Assembly (NCBI GenBank): GCA_017410165.1
Contig: JAFQRH010000013.1
Location: 1-40,892, forward strand
Source of the DNA: Alistipes sp.
GTDB lineage: Bacteria > Bacteroidota > Bacteroidia > Bacteroidales > Rikenellaceae
DNA length: 40,892 nt
Direction: 5' to 3'
The notes under the pieces: model-generated
What the model was told of the DNA's origin: nothing
The model's database searches: none
What the model saw: only the letters and a program-made list of their open reading frames with translations
Translations under genes and position numbers: made by a program
Shown: one piece after another, positions 8,278 through 15,611 of the stretch
Layout of the letters: each line of letters opens with the position of its first letter
Numbering within the stretch: the stretch's first letter is position 1

Positions 8278-8808
8278 GTGAAACGGATTTTTTATATATT
8301 TGCTTGCGTGTTTGCAATAGCGTTTAACGGCAATGCCCAAGAAAAGACCAAAGTTGTCGTAAACGGTTTGCGAGTTTGCGAGTTTTACTCACGCGAGCAG
8401 ATGTATGAAGCGTTAGGCGGTGTGCCTGATAAAATAGAAAAAAGCGAGGAATTTGTGGGAGAAGAGTGGTTTTATTACGGTAAAGATGTGTTTTATTGGT
8501 ACAGCAATGCTCCATATGCTAACGAAAAGGGAATTTATAACTATTTTGGTGGTTGTCAAATTTATACCGACCGTTATGTAATCTTTGATTCGATACGGGT
8601 GGGCGACCCGATAGAGAAGTTAAAAACAGTGCCGGGTATAACGGAAAACCATCCTCGCAAGTACAAAGATGGTAAATGTGTAGGTGGTGGATACATAATA
8701 TGGTATCAATCGGAAGAGTTGCGTAAAGATTATATTTGGGTGACATTCTATTACGATGAATCAGCACAAAAAATAGATTGGATACATGTGTTTTTCAACA
8801 ATGTATAG
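8278..8808 (+). CDS. Secreted array paralog 7, unknown function
   Basis: 176 residues from GTG 8278 (GTG 8269 is also in frame). Signal peptide KRIFYIFACVFAIAF then NGNAQ. The central module is its own type (EEWFYYGKDVFYWYSNAPYA), with FGGCQIYTDRYVIFDSIRV after it. The C-terminal module GGYIIWYQSEELRKDYIWVT is nearly identical to paralog 4. The 5' spacer matches the one in front of paralog 2. Function unknown. Confidence 0.82.
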   Translation: MKRIFYIFACVFAIAFNGNAQEKTKVVVNGLRVCEFYSREQMYEALGGVPDKIEKSEEFVGEEWFYYGKDVFYWYSNAPYANEKGIYNYFGGCQIYTDRYVIFDSIRVGDPIEKLKTVPGITENHPRKYKDGKCVGGGYIIWYQSEELRKDYIWVTFYYDESAQKIDWIHVFFNNV

Positions 8809-8841
8809 TAAATCTTTGTTGTAGGAAATGACCATTTGATA

Positions 8842-9357
8842 GTGAAACGGATTTTTTATATATTTGCTTGCGTGCTTGCAATAGCGTTTAACGGCAATGC
8901 CCAAGAAAAGACCAAAGTTGTTGTAAATGGTTTGCGACTTGACAATGTTTACTCACGCGAGCAGATGTACGAAGCGTTGGGCGGTGTGCCGGATAAGATA
9001 GAGGAGCACCCTGAATACAAGGAACACTATTCGTTTTATTACGGAAAAGATGTATTCTATTGGGACAAACTCGACTGCCCGGACGAAAACGGGATTCTTG
9101 GGCACGGCTTTGGCGGCTGCCAAATTTATACCGACCGTTACGTGGTTTTTGATTCGATTAGGGTAGGCGACCCGATAGAGAAATTGAAAACATTGGGAGG
9201 CATACTCAAAGATTATTGCGATGAGGGTGTTTGTACTATACGGTGGCGGCAGTCAAATGCACCAGAGTTTGCGTTTGTTGTAGTTGAGTTTGACTATAAA
9301 GAGACCGATTTGACCAAAATAATAACTTGTATCAATATATACGTGCATTTTATATAG
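8842..9357 (+). CDS. Secreted array paralog 8, unknown function
   Basis: 171 residues from GTG 8842 (TTG 8836 is in frame). Signal peptide KRIFYIFACVLAIAF then NGNAQ. The N-terminal segment VVNGLRLDNVYSREQMYEAL lacks the cysteine found in the sibling VCEF motif. Central module HYSFYYGKDVFYWDKLDCPD, then FGGCQIYTDRYVVFDSIRV and a C-terminal half seen only here (WRQSNAPEFAFVVVEFDYK). It is the last intact member before tyrS. Function unknown. Confidence 0.82.
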   Translation: MKRIFYIFACVLAIAFNGNAQEKTKVVVNGLRLDNVYSREQMYEALGGVPDKIEEHPEYKEHYSFYYGKDVFYWDKLDCPDENGILGHGFGGCQIYTDRYVVFDSIRVGDPIEKLKTLGGILKDYCDEGVCTIRWRQSNAPEFAFVVVEFDYKETDLTKIITCINIYVHFI

Positions 9358-9406
9358 GGTTACAGTTACTCATTTTTTTGCATAATCGAATTCTCCGAAC
9401 TGCACA

Positions 9407-9479
9407 TGAAGAGGTGTTGTGTTGAGAACAAATACTTGATAGTGAAACGAATATTTTTTATTTTGATATTGTTATAATG
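9407..9479 (+). pseudogene. Hybrid remnant of array genes 6 and 5
   Basis: Bases 9407-9424 equal the first bases of paralog 6 (7755-7772), and 9415-9475 equal the leader and first codons of paralog 5 (7191-7251). The two matches overlap in the shared 10-mer TGTTGTGTTG. The reading frame GTG AAA CGA... runs into TAA after about a dozen codons, directly upstream of tyrS. This is a crossover or deletion scar marking the right edge of the array. Confidence 0.8.
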
Positions 9480-9502
9480 GAATTGTAAAAACATTAAAGA
9501 AT

Positions 9503-10801
9503 ATGGCAAGAAAGAATTTTGTTGAAGAGTTGCAGTGGCGCGGTATGATTCATACGATTATGCCGGGAGCCGAGGAGCAGTTGCAGAAGGAGATGACAAC
9601 CGCATATCTGGGTATCGACCCTACGGCGGATTCGTTGCATATCGGTCACTTGGTGGGTGTTATGATTTTGAAGCACCTGCAAATGTGTGGCCACCGTCCT
9701 ATCGCCCTCGTGGGAGGTGCTACGGGTATGATTGGCGACCCGAGTGGCAAGTCGCAGGAGCGTAACCTGCTCGACGAGGCGGCTTTGCGCCACAATCAGG
9801 AGGCAATCAAGGCACAGCTCGCACGCCTTATCGACTTCGATTCGGATGCCGAGAATGCGGCCGTGATGGTGAACAACTACGACTGGATGAAGGAGTTCTC
9901 GTTCCTCGACTTCGCACGCGAAATCGGTAAGTGCATCACCGTAAACTATATGATGGCAAAGGATTCGGTCAAGAAGCGTTTCAATGGCGAGGGCGACGGT
10001 ATGTCGTTTACGGAGTTTACCTACCAACTCTTGCAGGGCTACGACTTCCTGCACCTCTACCAGACGATGAATTGCAAGGTGCAGTTGGGCGGTGCCGACC
10101 AGTGGGGCAACATCACCACCGGTACGGAGCTCATCCGTCGCAAACTCGGCTCGGAGGCGGAGGCATTCGCCATCACCTGCCCGCTCATTACGAAGGCGGA
10201 CGGCACGAAGTTTGGCAAGACCGAGAGCGGTAACGTATGGCTCGACGCGCGTTACACGTCGCCGTACAAGTTCTACCAATTCTGGTTGAACGTGAGCGAC
10301 GAGGATGCGAAGCGATATATCAAAATCTTCACGCTGCTTGACCGCGAGACCATCGACGCGCTTATCGCCGAGCACGAAGAGGCACCGCACTTGCGCGTGT
10401 TGCAGAAGCGTCTGGCCAAGGAGATTACCACGATGATTCACTCGGCAGAGGAGTATGAGAAGGCGGTTGAGGCATCGGGCATCCTCTTCGGTGGCGCAAC
10501 TTCGGAGGCGTTGCACCGTCTGGACGAGCAGACGCTCTTGCAGGTGTTCGACGGCGTTCCGCAGTTCCACATCACGGCGGCCGACCTCGGTTGTTCGTTC
10601 ATCGACCTCTGCGCCGAGAAGACGCAGGTCTTCCCGTCGAAGGGCGAGTGCCGCAAGATGATTCAGGGCGGTGGCGTATCGCTCAACAAGGATAAGGTGA
10701 CCGACATCGCTCGCACGGTGACTGCCGACGATATGATTGCCGGCAAGTATCTGCTCGTGCAGAAGGGCAAGAAGAACTACTATTTGGTAATTGTCGATTA
10801 A
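9503..10801 (+). CDS. tyrS: Tyrosine--tRNA ligase
   Basis: 432 residues, the normal bacterial TyrRS length. It charges tRNA-Tyr in the cytosol. Class I signatures are visible: the HIGH box in [11 protein letters not shown] (about 43-52) and KFGKT in place of KMSKS (about 235). TyrRS tyrosine-binding motifs ([16 protein letters not shown]) are present, and a C-terminal S4-like RNA-binding domain ends in [14 protein letters not shown] 9503 gives [15 protein letters not shown], the expected N-terminus. folB begins 12 bp downstream, so the two are probably cotranscribed. No T-box leader was seen; the 100 bp upstream is array debris. Confidence 0.97.
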   Translation: MARKNFVEELQWRGMIHTIMPGAEEQLQKEMTTAYLGIDPTADSLHIGHLVGVMILKHLQMCGHRPIALVGGATGMIGDPSGKSQERNLLDEAALRHNQEAIKAQLARLIDFDSDAENAAVMVNNYDWMKEFSFLDFAREIGKCITVNYMMAKDSVKKRFNGEGDGMSFTEFTYQLLQGYDFLHLYQTMNCKVQLGGADQWGNITTGTELIRRKLGSEAEAFAITCPLITKADGTKFGKTESGNVWLDARYTSPYKFYQFWLNVSDEDAKRYIKIFTLLDRETIDALIAEHEEAPHLRVLQKRLAKEITTMIHSAEEYEKAVEASGILFGGATSEALHRLDEQTLLQVFDGVPQFHITAADLGCSFIDLCAEKTQVFPSKGECRKMIQGGGVSLNKDKVTDIARTVTADDMIAGKYLLVQKGKKNYYLVIVD

Positions 10802-10813
10802 CTCTTGCGGGCA

Positions 10814-11185
10814 ATGACCGAGCAGAAAACGTACGAAATCCGATTGGAAGGTATGGATTTCCACGCCTTCCACGGATGCTACGACCTCGAACAGCGCACG
10901 GGCAACCACTTCTGCGTGGATGTCTGCATCGAGACGGCGTTGGGCGAGGTGGCGGAGAGCGACGATGTCACAAAGGCGGTGAACTACCTCACCTGCTACG
11001 AAGTGGTGCGCGAGCAGATGGGCATCACGCAGCACACCATCGAGCGCGTGGCGCAAAACATCATCCGCGCCCTCAAAGCGCGTTTCGAGGCGATTGCCCG
11101 CGTCGAGTGTCGCGTAACGAAACTCGCACCCCCACTCGGCGGAAAGGTCGCTCGTGTAAGCGTCACCCTCTGTGAGGAGTATTAG
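10814..11185 (+). CDS. folB: Dihydroneopterin aldolase
   Basis: 123 residues from ATG 10814; a TTG at 10805 is in frame but would only add MRA. FolB splits 7,8-dihydroneopterin to 6-hydroxymethyl-dihydropterin and glycolaldehyde in folate synthesis. Seen: LEGMDFHAFHGCYDLEQ, with the Tyr and the Glu of the active-site region, the NYLTCYEVV segment, and the TKLAPPLGG loop carrying the catalytic lysine. Length and order fit the family (about 120). It lies directly behind tyrS and is followed by a 110-bp spacer in which no terminator was recognised. Confidence 0.92.
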   Translation: MTEQKTYEIRLEGMDFHAFHGCYDLEQRTGNHFCVDVCIETALGEVAESDDVTKAVNYLTCYEVVREQMGITQHTIERVAQNIIRALKARFEAIARVECRVTKLAPPLGGKVARVSVTLCEEY

Positions 11186-11295
11186 CGCAGAGGTTGCTGC
11201 AAATCGGTAGCAGCGCGGGGGGGGTGAGATTACAAGGGCGTGAGAGAGTACGGTGTGTGTGTGATTATATTTATTAGGTTGATATATAGGTTAAT

Positions 11296-12597
11296 ATGAA
11301 CGAAAAACGTGATTCGTTCGGCAGCAAGATTGGCGCAATACTTGTTGCCGCAGGCAGCGCGGTAGGTTTGGGAAGCATCTGGCGTTTCCCGTACATCGCC
11401 GGCGAAAACGGTGGCGGTGCCTTTATTCTGATTTGTCTGTTGTGTATGGTTTGCGTGGGAGTGCCGGTTATGTTGGCGGAGTTCGCCATCGGCACCTATA
11501 CGCGCAAAAGTCCCGTCAAGGCATACGAGCAACTCTCGCCACGGTGGAAGTGGCTCGGATATAACAGCGTCATCGTTTCGACTCTCATCTCGGGCTTCTA
11601 CTACATCGTTGCCGGTTGGGCGTTGTACTACTTTGTCGCATCGCTCGACGGCGGGCTATACTCGTCGTCCGATATGCACGCCACATTCGAGGCGTTCCGT
11701 GCATCGTGGCGCGAGCCGCTCTACACCTACATCTTCATCCTGCTGACCCACATCATCGTTGATATGGGTGTGCAGAAGGGTTTGGAGCGCACCTCGAAGG
11801 TGATGATGCCGGCACTCGTGGTGATGCTCGTGGTGATGGCGGTGCGCTCGGCGATGATGTCGGGAGCCGCCGAGGGTTACGAGTTCCTCTTCAAGCCCGA
11901 CTTCTCAAAGGCGTTCACGTTCGACACGATAATCTGCGCCATCGGTCAGGCATTCTTCTCACTCTCAATCGGTTTGGGGTGTATGATTGCCTACTCGTCC
12001 TACTTCAAGCGCGGCACAAACCTCACATCGACCGCCTTCTCGGTGACGATGATGACCTTCTTGGTTGCCATCCTCTCGGGTATGGTTATCTTCCCGGCGG
12101 TGTTCAGCGTCGAGGGGTTGGAGCCGACAGCAGGCCCGACACTCATCTTCGAGACGCTGCCGTTCGTCTTCCGTGATATGCCGCTGCCGCAGTTGTGGTC
12201 GGCGATATTCTTCCTGCTGATTTCGATGGCGGCGATAACCTCGACCATCTCGTTCCACGAGGTGCTGACCCAATATTTGCAGGAGAATCACGCAATGGAG
12301 CGTCGTCGCGCAGCATTCGTCGTGTCGCTCATCTCGGCTGCCGCAGCAACGCTCTGCTTGTACGTTCCGGTGTTCTTCGACGGCTTCGATATGGCAACCG
12401 CCGACTACCTGATGCCTATCGGCGGCCTCTTCACCGCGATTTTTGCCGGATGGGTCTTCGACCGCAAGGTGTTCCGTGCGCAAATTTCGAACGATGGCAC
12501 ACTTCGTGCGCGTATGTTCGGGGTGCTGATTTTCGCACTGCGCTGGCTCTGTCCGATACTCATTGCGGCGGCGTTCATCTATAATTTGGCGGTGTAA
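11296..12597 (+). CDS. Neurotransmitter:sodium symporter (NSS/SNF) family transporter
   Basis: 433-residue inner-membrane protein with about 11 predicted membrane helices, the short bacterial NSS form. The hallmark helix-1 motif GSAVGLGSIWRFPY followed by ENGGGAF is present, as is the second conserved region (FSLSIGLGCMIAYSSY) with its Na-binding residues. Family members take up amino acids with sodium; the substrate cannot be read from this sequence, though tryptophan, tyrosine or leucine-type substrates are known for bacterial relatives. ATG 11296 gives MNEKRDSFGSK, the usual start just before helix 1. It stands alone. Confidence 0.93.
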   Translation: MNEKRDSFGSKIGAILVAAGSAVGLGSIWRFPYIAGENGGGAFILICLLCMVCVGVPVMLAEFAIGTYTRKSPVKAYEQLSPRWKWLGYNSVIVSTLISGFYYIVAGWALYYFVASLDGGLYSSSDMHATFEAFRASWREPLYTYIFILLTHIIVDMGVQKGLERTSKVMMPALVVMLVVMAVRSAMMSGAAEGYEFLFKPDFSKAFTFDTIICAIGQAFFSLSIGLGCMIAYSSYFKRGTNLTSTAFSVTMMTFLVAILSGMVIFPAVFSVEGLEPTAGPTLIFETLPFVFRDMPLPQLWSAIFFLLISMAAITSTISFHEVLTQYLQENHAMERRRAAFVVSLISAAAATLCLYVPVFFDGFDMATADYLMPIGGLFTAIFAGWVFDRKVFRAQISNDGTLRARMFGVLIFALRWLCPILIAAAFIYNLAV

Positions 12598-12639
12598 GCA
12601 GCCCCGTGCAAGATTATTTATAGATTGTTCCTGCGAAAA

Positions 12640-12672
12640 TTGGCATAAATACCGAAATTTTTTGTATTTTTG
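12640..12672 (+). promoter_or_regulatory. Bacteroidetes-type promoter of the aldolase gene
   Basis: TTGG at 12640-12643 (-33 element) and TATTTTTG at 12665-12672 (-7 element, TAnnTTTG), 21 bases apart. This leaves a leader of about 50 bases before ATG 12728. Confidence 0.75.
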
Positions 12673-12727
12673 CGGGCGTAAAAAACAGACGACAAATTCG
12701 ATTCATTAACATAAATTTCAAACGATT

Positions 12728-13729
12728 ATGATTTCTTACAAGGAAATTGGTCTTGTAAACACCCGTGAGATGTTTGCAAAGGCAATCAAAGGCGGTTACG
12801 CAGTTCCTGCATTCAACTTCAACAATATGGAGCAGTTGCAGGCAATCATTATGGCAGCGGCAGAGACCAAGTCGCCGGTTATCCTCCAAGTATCGAAGGG
12901 TGCGCGCAACTACGCAAACCAGACTCTGCTCCGTTATATGGCAGAGGGTGCCGTAGAGTACGCAAAGGAGCTCGGTTGGGAGAAGCCGCAGATCGTTCTT
13001 CACCTCGACCACGGTGATTCGTTCGAGACCTGCAAGAGCTGTATCGATATGGGCTTCTCGTCGGTTATGATCGACGGTTCGCACCTCCCTTACGACGAGA
13101 ACGTAGCACTCACCAAGAAGGTTGTTGAGTATGCTCATCAGTTCGACGTTACCGTAGAGGGCGAGCTCGGCGTTTTGGCAGGCGTTGAGGATGACGTTTG
13201 CGCAGAGGAGAGCCACTACACCAAGCCGGAGGAGGTTGTCGATTTCGTAACCAAGACCGGTTGCGACTCGCTCGCTATCTCGATTGGTACTTCGCACGGT
13301 GCTTATAAGTTCACCCCAGAGCAGTGCACCCTCGACCCACAGACCGGTCGCCTCGTGCCACCGCCACTCGCATTCGACGTTTTGGAGGCAATCGAGAAGG
13401 AGCTCCCGGGCTTCCCTATCGTTCTCCACGGTTCGTCGTCGGTTCCACAGGAGGAGGTTGATACCATCAACAAGTACGGTGGTGCTTTGAAGGCAGCCGT
13501 AGGTATTCCTGAGGAGCAGCTCCGCAAGGCAGCCGAGAGCGCAGTTTGCAAGATCAATATCGACTCCGACTCGCGTCTGGCAATGACCGCAGCAATCCGC
13601 GAGGTATTTGCTACCAAGCCGGCAGAGTTCGACCCACGTAAGTACTTGGGCCCTGCTCGCGAGAATATGAAGAAGCAGTACATCCACAAGATTGTGAACG
13701 TACTCGGCTCGAACGGCCACGCAGAGTAA
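12728..13729 (+). CDS. fba: Class II fructose-bisphosphate aldolase
   Basis: 333 residues. This zinc-dependent enzyme of glycolysis and gluconeogenesis splits fructose-1,6-bisphosphate to dihydroxyacetone phosphate and glyceraldehyde-3-phosphate. Seen: PAFNFNNMEQLQAII at the N-terminus, the metal motif LHLDHGDS (about 94-101, His and Asp), EGELGVLAG with a conserved glutamate, IGTSHGAYKF with a zinc histidine, and LHGSSSVPQEE with the third histidine. The C-terminus ends in the basic RKYLGPAREN block of the type that includes T. aquaticus-like aldolases. It has its own strong promoter and terminator. Codon choice differs slightly from the neighbours (three GATC tetramers in 1 kb), perhaps reflecting high expression. 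Confidence 0.97.
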   Translation: MISYKEIGLVNTREMFAKAIKGGYAVPAFNFNNMEQLQAIIMAAAETKSPVILQVSKGARNYANQTLLRYMAEGAVEYAKELGWEKPQIVLHLDHGDSFETCKSCIDMGFSSVMIDGSHLPYDENVALTKKVVEYAHQFDVTVEGELGVLAGVEDDVCAEESHYTKPEEVVDFVTKTGCDSLAISIGTSHGAYKFTPEQCTLDPQTGRLVPPPLAFDVLEAIEKELPGFPIVLHGSSSVPQEEVDTINKYGGALKAAVGIPEEQLRKAAESAVCKINIDSDSRLAMTAAIREVFATKPAEFDPRKYLGPARENMKKQYIHKIVNVLGSNGHAE

Positions 13730-13748
13730 TTGCTTTCCGCTTCAACAA

Positions 13749-13794
13749 AAAGGGCGTGTCTAAAAAAACTTGTTAGACACGCCCTTTCTTTTTA
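13749..13794 (+). terminator. Intrinsic terminator of fba
   Basis: Perfect 15-bp inverted repeat AAAGGGCGTGTCTAA at 13749-13763 and its complement at 13773-13787, with a 9-base loop, followed by a T-rich run. Confidence 0.92.
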
Positions 13795-13795
13795 A

Positions 13796-14046
13796 GGAGT
13801 TTAAGGAGTTTAGGGAATTTAAGGAGTTTAGCGGTTTATATCTCTACCATCCCTAAATTCCCTAAACTCCCTAAATTCTCTAAATTCCCTAAATTCCCTT
13901 TGAAAAGAAAAGGTCGGGTAAGGTCAAGTAAGGTCGGGTCGGGTTTAGCACAACGGTTGCAAGTGGGGCCCGCAATCCCTAAACTCCCTAAATTCTCTAA
14001 ACTCCCTAATTCCCTAAAAAACCATCGCCCCTATCAGCTCCCCAAG
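13796..14046 (-). repeat. Composite intergenic repeat, copy 1
   Basis: About 250 bp between the fba terminator and the murA stop. It holds TTTAAGGAG/TTTAGGGAA-like units on one strand, then inverted CCCTAAATT units, then GGTCGGGTAAGGTCAAGTAA units, then the 27-bp core at 13944-13970 (starts TTTAGCACAACGG, ends TGCAAGTGGGGCC), then CCCTAAACT units again. The core is identical to that of copy 3. No gene is seen in it. This is the only copy not lying before a start codon; it sits between two converging genes. Confidence 0.88.
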
Positions 14047-14048
14047 CC

Positions 14049-15359
14049 CTACTCGTCCAGGCGGGTAATCTTTGCGCCGATGGCGTTCAGGCGACCCTCG
14101 ATATCACGATAGCCGCGGTCGATTTGCTCGACATTCTGAATGGTGCTCGTACCCTCGGCGCTCATCGCGGCGATGAGCAGTGCCACTCCGGCACGAATAT
14201 CCGGCGACGACATCTTCGCTGCACGCAGACGGGTCTGGTGGTCCTGACCGATGACGACGGCGCGGTGAGGGTCGCACAGCACAATCTGCGCACCCATATC
14301 AATCAACTTATCGACGAAGAACAGACGGCTCTCGAACATCTTTTGGTGGATGAGCACCGTGCCTTTTGCCTGTGTCGCCACAACGAGGAAGATGGAGAGC
14401 AGGTCGGGTGTCAGACCCGGCCACGGAGCATCGGCAATGGTCATAATCGAGCCATCGATAAAACTCTCGATGCGGTAGTGGTCTTGCTGTGGCACGAATA
14501 TATCGTCGCCACGACGTTCGAGGGCGATACCCAGACGCGAGAACTGCGCCGGAATGATGCCTAAATCGTCGAACGAGACATTTTTGATGGTGAGCGCCGA
14601 GCGATTCATCGCCGCCATACCGATAAACGAGCCGACCTCAATCATATCGGGCAGCAGGCGGTGGGTTGTACCACCGAGCGCCTCGACACCCTCGATTTCG
14701 AGCAGGTTCGACGCTATGCCCGAGATGCGCGCACCCATACGGTTGAGCATACGACACAGTTGTTGCAGATATGGCTCGCAAGCGGCGTTGTAGATGGTGG
14801 TCTTGCCCTTGGCGAGCACCGCCGCCATCACGATATTTGCCGTACCGGTCACCGACGCCTCGTCGAGCAGCATATAGCACCCCTTCAAGCGGTCGGCCTT
14901 GACCGAGAAGAACGACTCGGCAGCATCGAAATCGAACTCGGCACCGAGTTTGCCGAAGCCGATAAAGTGTGTATCCAAACGGCGACGGCCAATCTTGTCG
15001 CCACCCGGCTTCGGAATGTATCCGACACCGAAACGTGCGAGCAGTGGACCGATAATCATCACCGAGCCGCGCAGTCGTGTGCAACGACGACGATAGTCCT
15101 CGCTTTGCAGATAGTCGAGCGAGATATTCGCCGCGCGGAACGAGTAGCACTCCTCCGAGAGGCGATGCACCTCGACTCCCATCGCTTCGAGCAACTCGAT
15201 AAGTTGCACGACATCGAGAATCTGCGGCACGTTGTCGATGATGACCTCCTCGCTCGTGAGCAGTGTCGCGCAGATGACCTGTAACGCCTCATTTTTAGCA
15301 CCTTGCGGAGTGATTTCGCCCGACAGACGATGACCTCCCTCTACCTTGAATACTGCCAT
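14049..15359 (-). CDS. murA: UDP-N-acetylglucosamine 1-carboxyvinyltransferase
   Basis: 436 residues. First committed step of peptidoglycan synthesis: transfer of enolpyruvate from PEP to UDP-GlcNAc in the cytosol. The EPSP-synthase-type two-domain fold is covered throughout, with catalytic Lys22 in QGAKNEAL and the conserved SVMIIGPLLARFG, ADRLKGCYMLLDEASVTGT and IADAPWPGLTPDLLS blocks. The active-site loop reads PGGDKIGRRRLDTH: Asp121 stands where most MurA have the cysteine that fosfomycin alkylates. From memory, this Asp form is common in Bacteroidetes and predicts intrinsic fosfomycin resistance. Its own promoter lies at 15411-15441. Confidence 0.96.
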   Translation of the reverse strand: MAVFKVEGGHRLSGEITPQGAKNEALQVICATLLTSEEVIIDNVPQILDVVQLIELLEAMGVEVHRLSEECYSFRAANISLDYLQSEDYRRRCTRLRGSVMIIGPLLARFGVGYIPKPGGDKIGRRRLDTHFIGFGKLGAEFDFDAAESFFSVKADRLKGCYMLLDEASVTGTANIVMAAVLAKGKTTIYNAACEPYLQQLCRMLNRMGARISGIASNLLEIEGVEALGGTTHRLLPDMIEVGSFIGMAAMNRSALTIKNVSFDDLGIIPAQFSRLGIALERRGDDIFVPQQDHYRIESFIDGSIMTIADAPWPGLTPDLLSIFLVVATQAKGTVLIHQKMFESRLFFVDKLIDMGAQIVLCDPHRAVVIGQDHQTRLRAAKMSSPDIRAGVALLIAAMSAEGTSTIQNVEQIDRGYRDIEGRLNAIGAKITRLDE

Positions 15360-15410
15360 ATCTTAATCTTTTTCTTTCATTCGTTTTACCCAACATTGCG
15401 GTTTCTTCTT

Positions 15411-15441
15411 CAAAGATAGCGAATCTTTTGCGAAAAATCAA
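15411..15441 (-). promoter_or_regulatory. Bacteroidetes-type promoter of murA
   Basis: On the minus strand, TTG (15441-15439) and TATCTTTG (15418-15411) are separated by 20 bases. The -7 box is about 50 bases before the murA start. Confidence 0.72.
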
Positions 15442-15541
15442 CATCTGCTGTGCGAACTTTTCGCCCACAGCCCATAAATCGTTGAAAAAGGAGGTGAAAA
15501 ATTTGCGCGGTCGCTCGCAAAGAGGTGCTACGCAGGGCGTA

Positions 15542-15603
15542 GAGCCAAAGCCACACCGAGCCAAAGCCACACCGAGCCGTGCCACACCGAGCCGTGCCAC
15601 GTC
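15542..15603. repeat. Short tandem repeat between murA and the SSS symporter
   Basis: Two identical 16-bp units (GAGCCAAAGCCACACC) at 15542-15557 and 15558-15573, followed by two 15-bp variants (GAGCCGTGCCACACC and a degenerate copy) to 15603. It lies in the 250-bp spacer just past the symporter stop codon. No coding sense was seen. Confidence 0.85.
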
Positions 15604-15611
15604 ACGAAGTG

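Noticed and set aside
5560..8870. TATATTTG promoter boxes near each array gene start
   Set aside because: They come from the signal-peptide codons for Tyr-Ile-Phe-Val/Ala inside the genes, and no -33 box is at the right distance, so coincidence is likelier.
13796..14046. CRISPR-like appearance of the TTTAGGGAG and GGTCAAGTAA arrays
   Set aside because: The 10-mers are back to back without unique spacers of constant length, and no cas gene is near.
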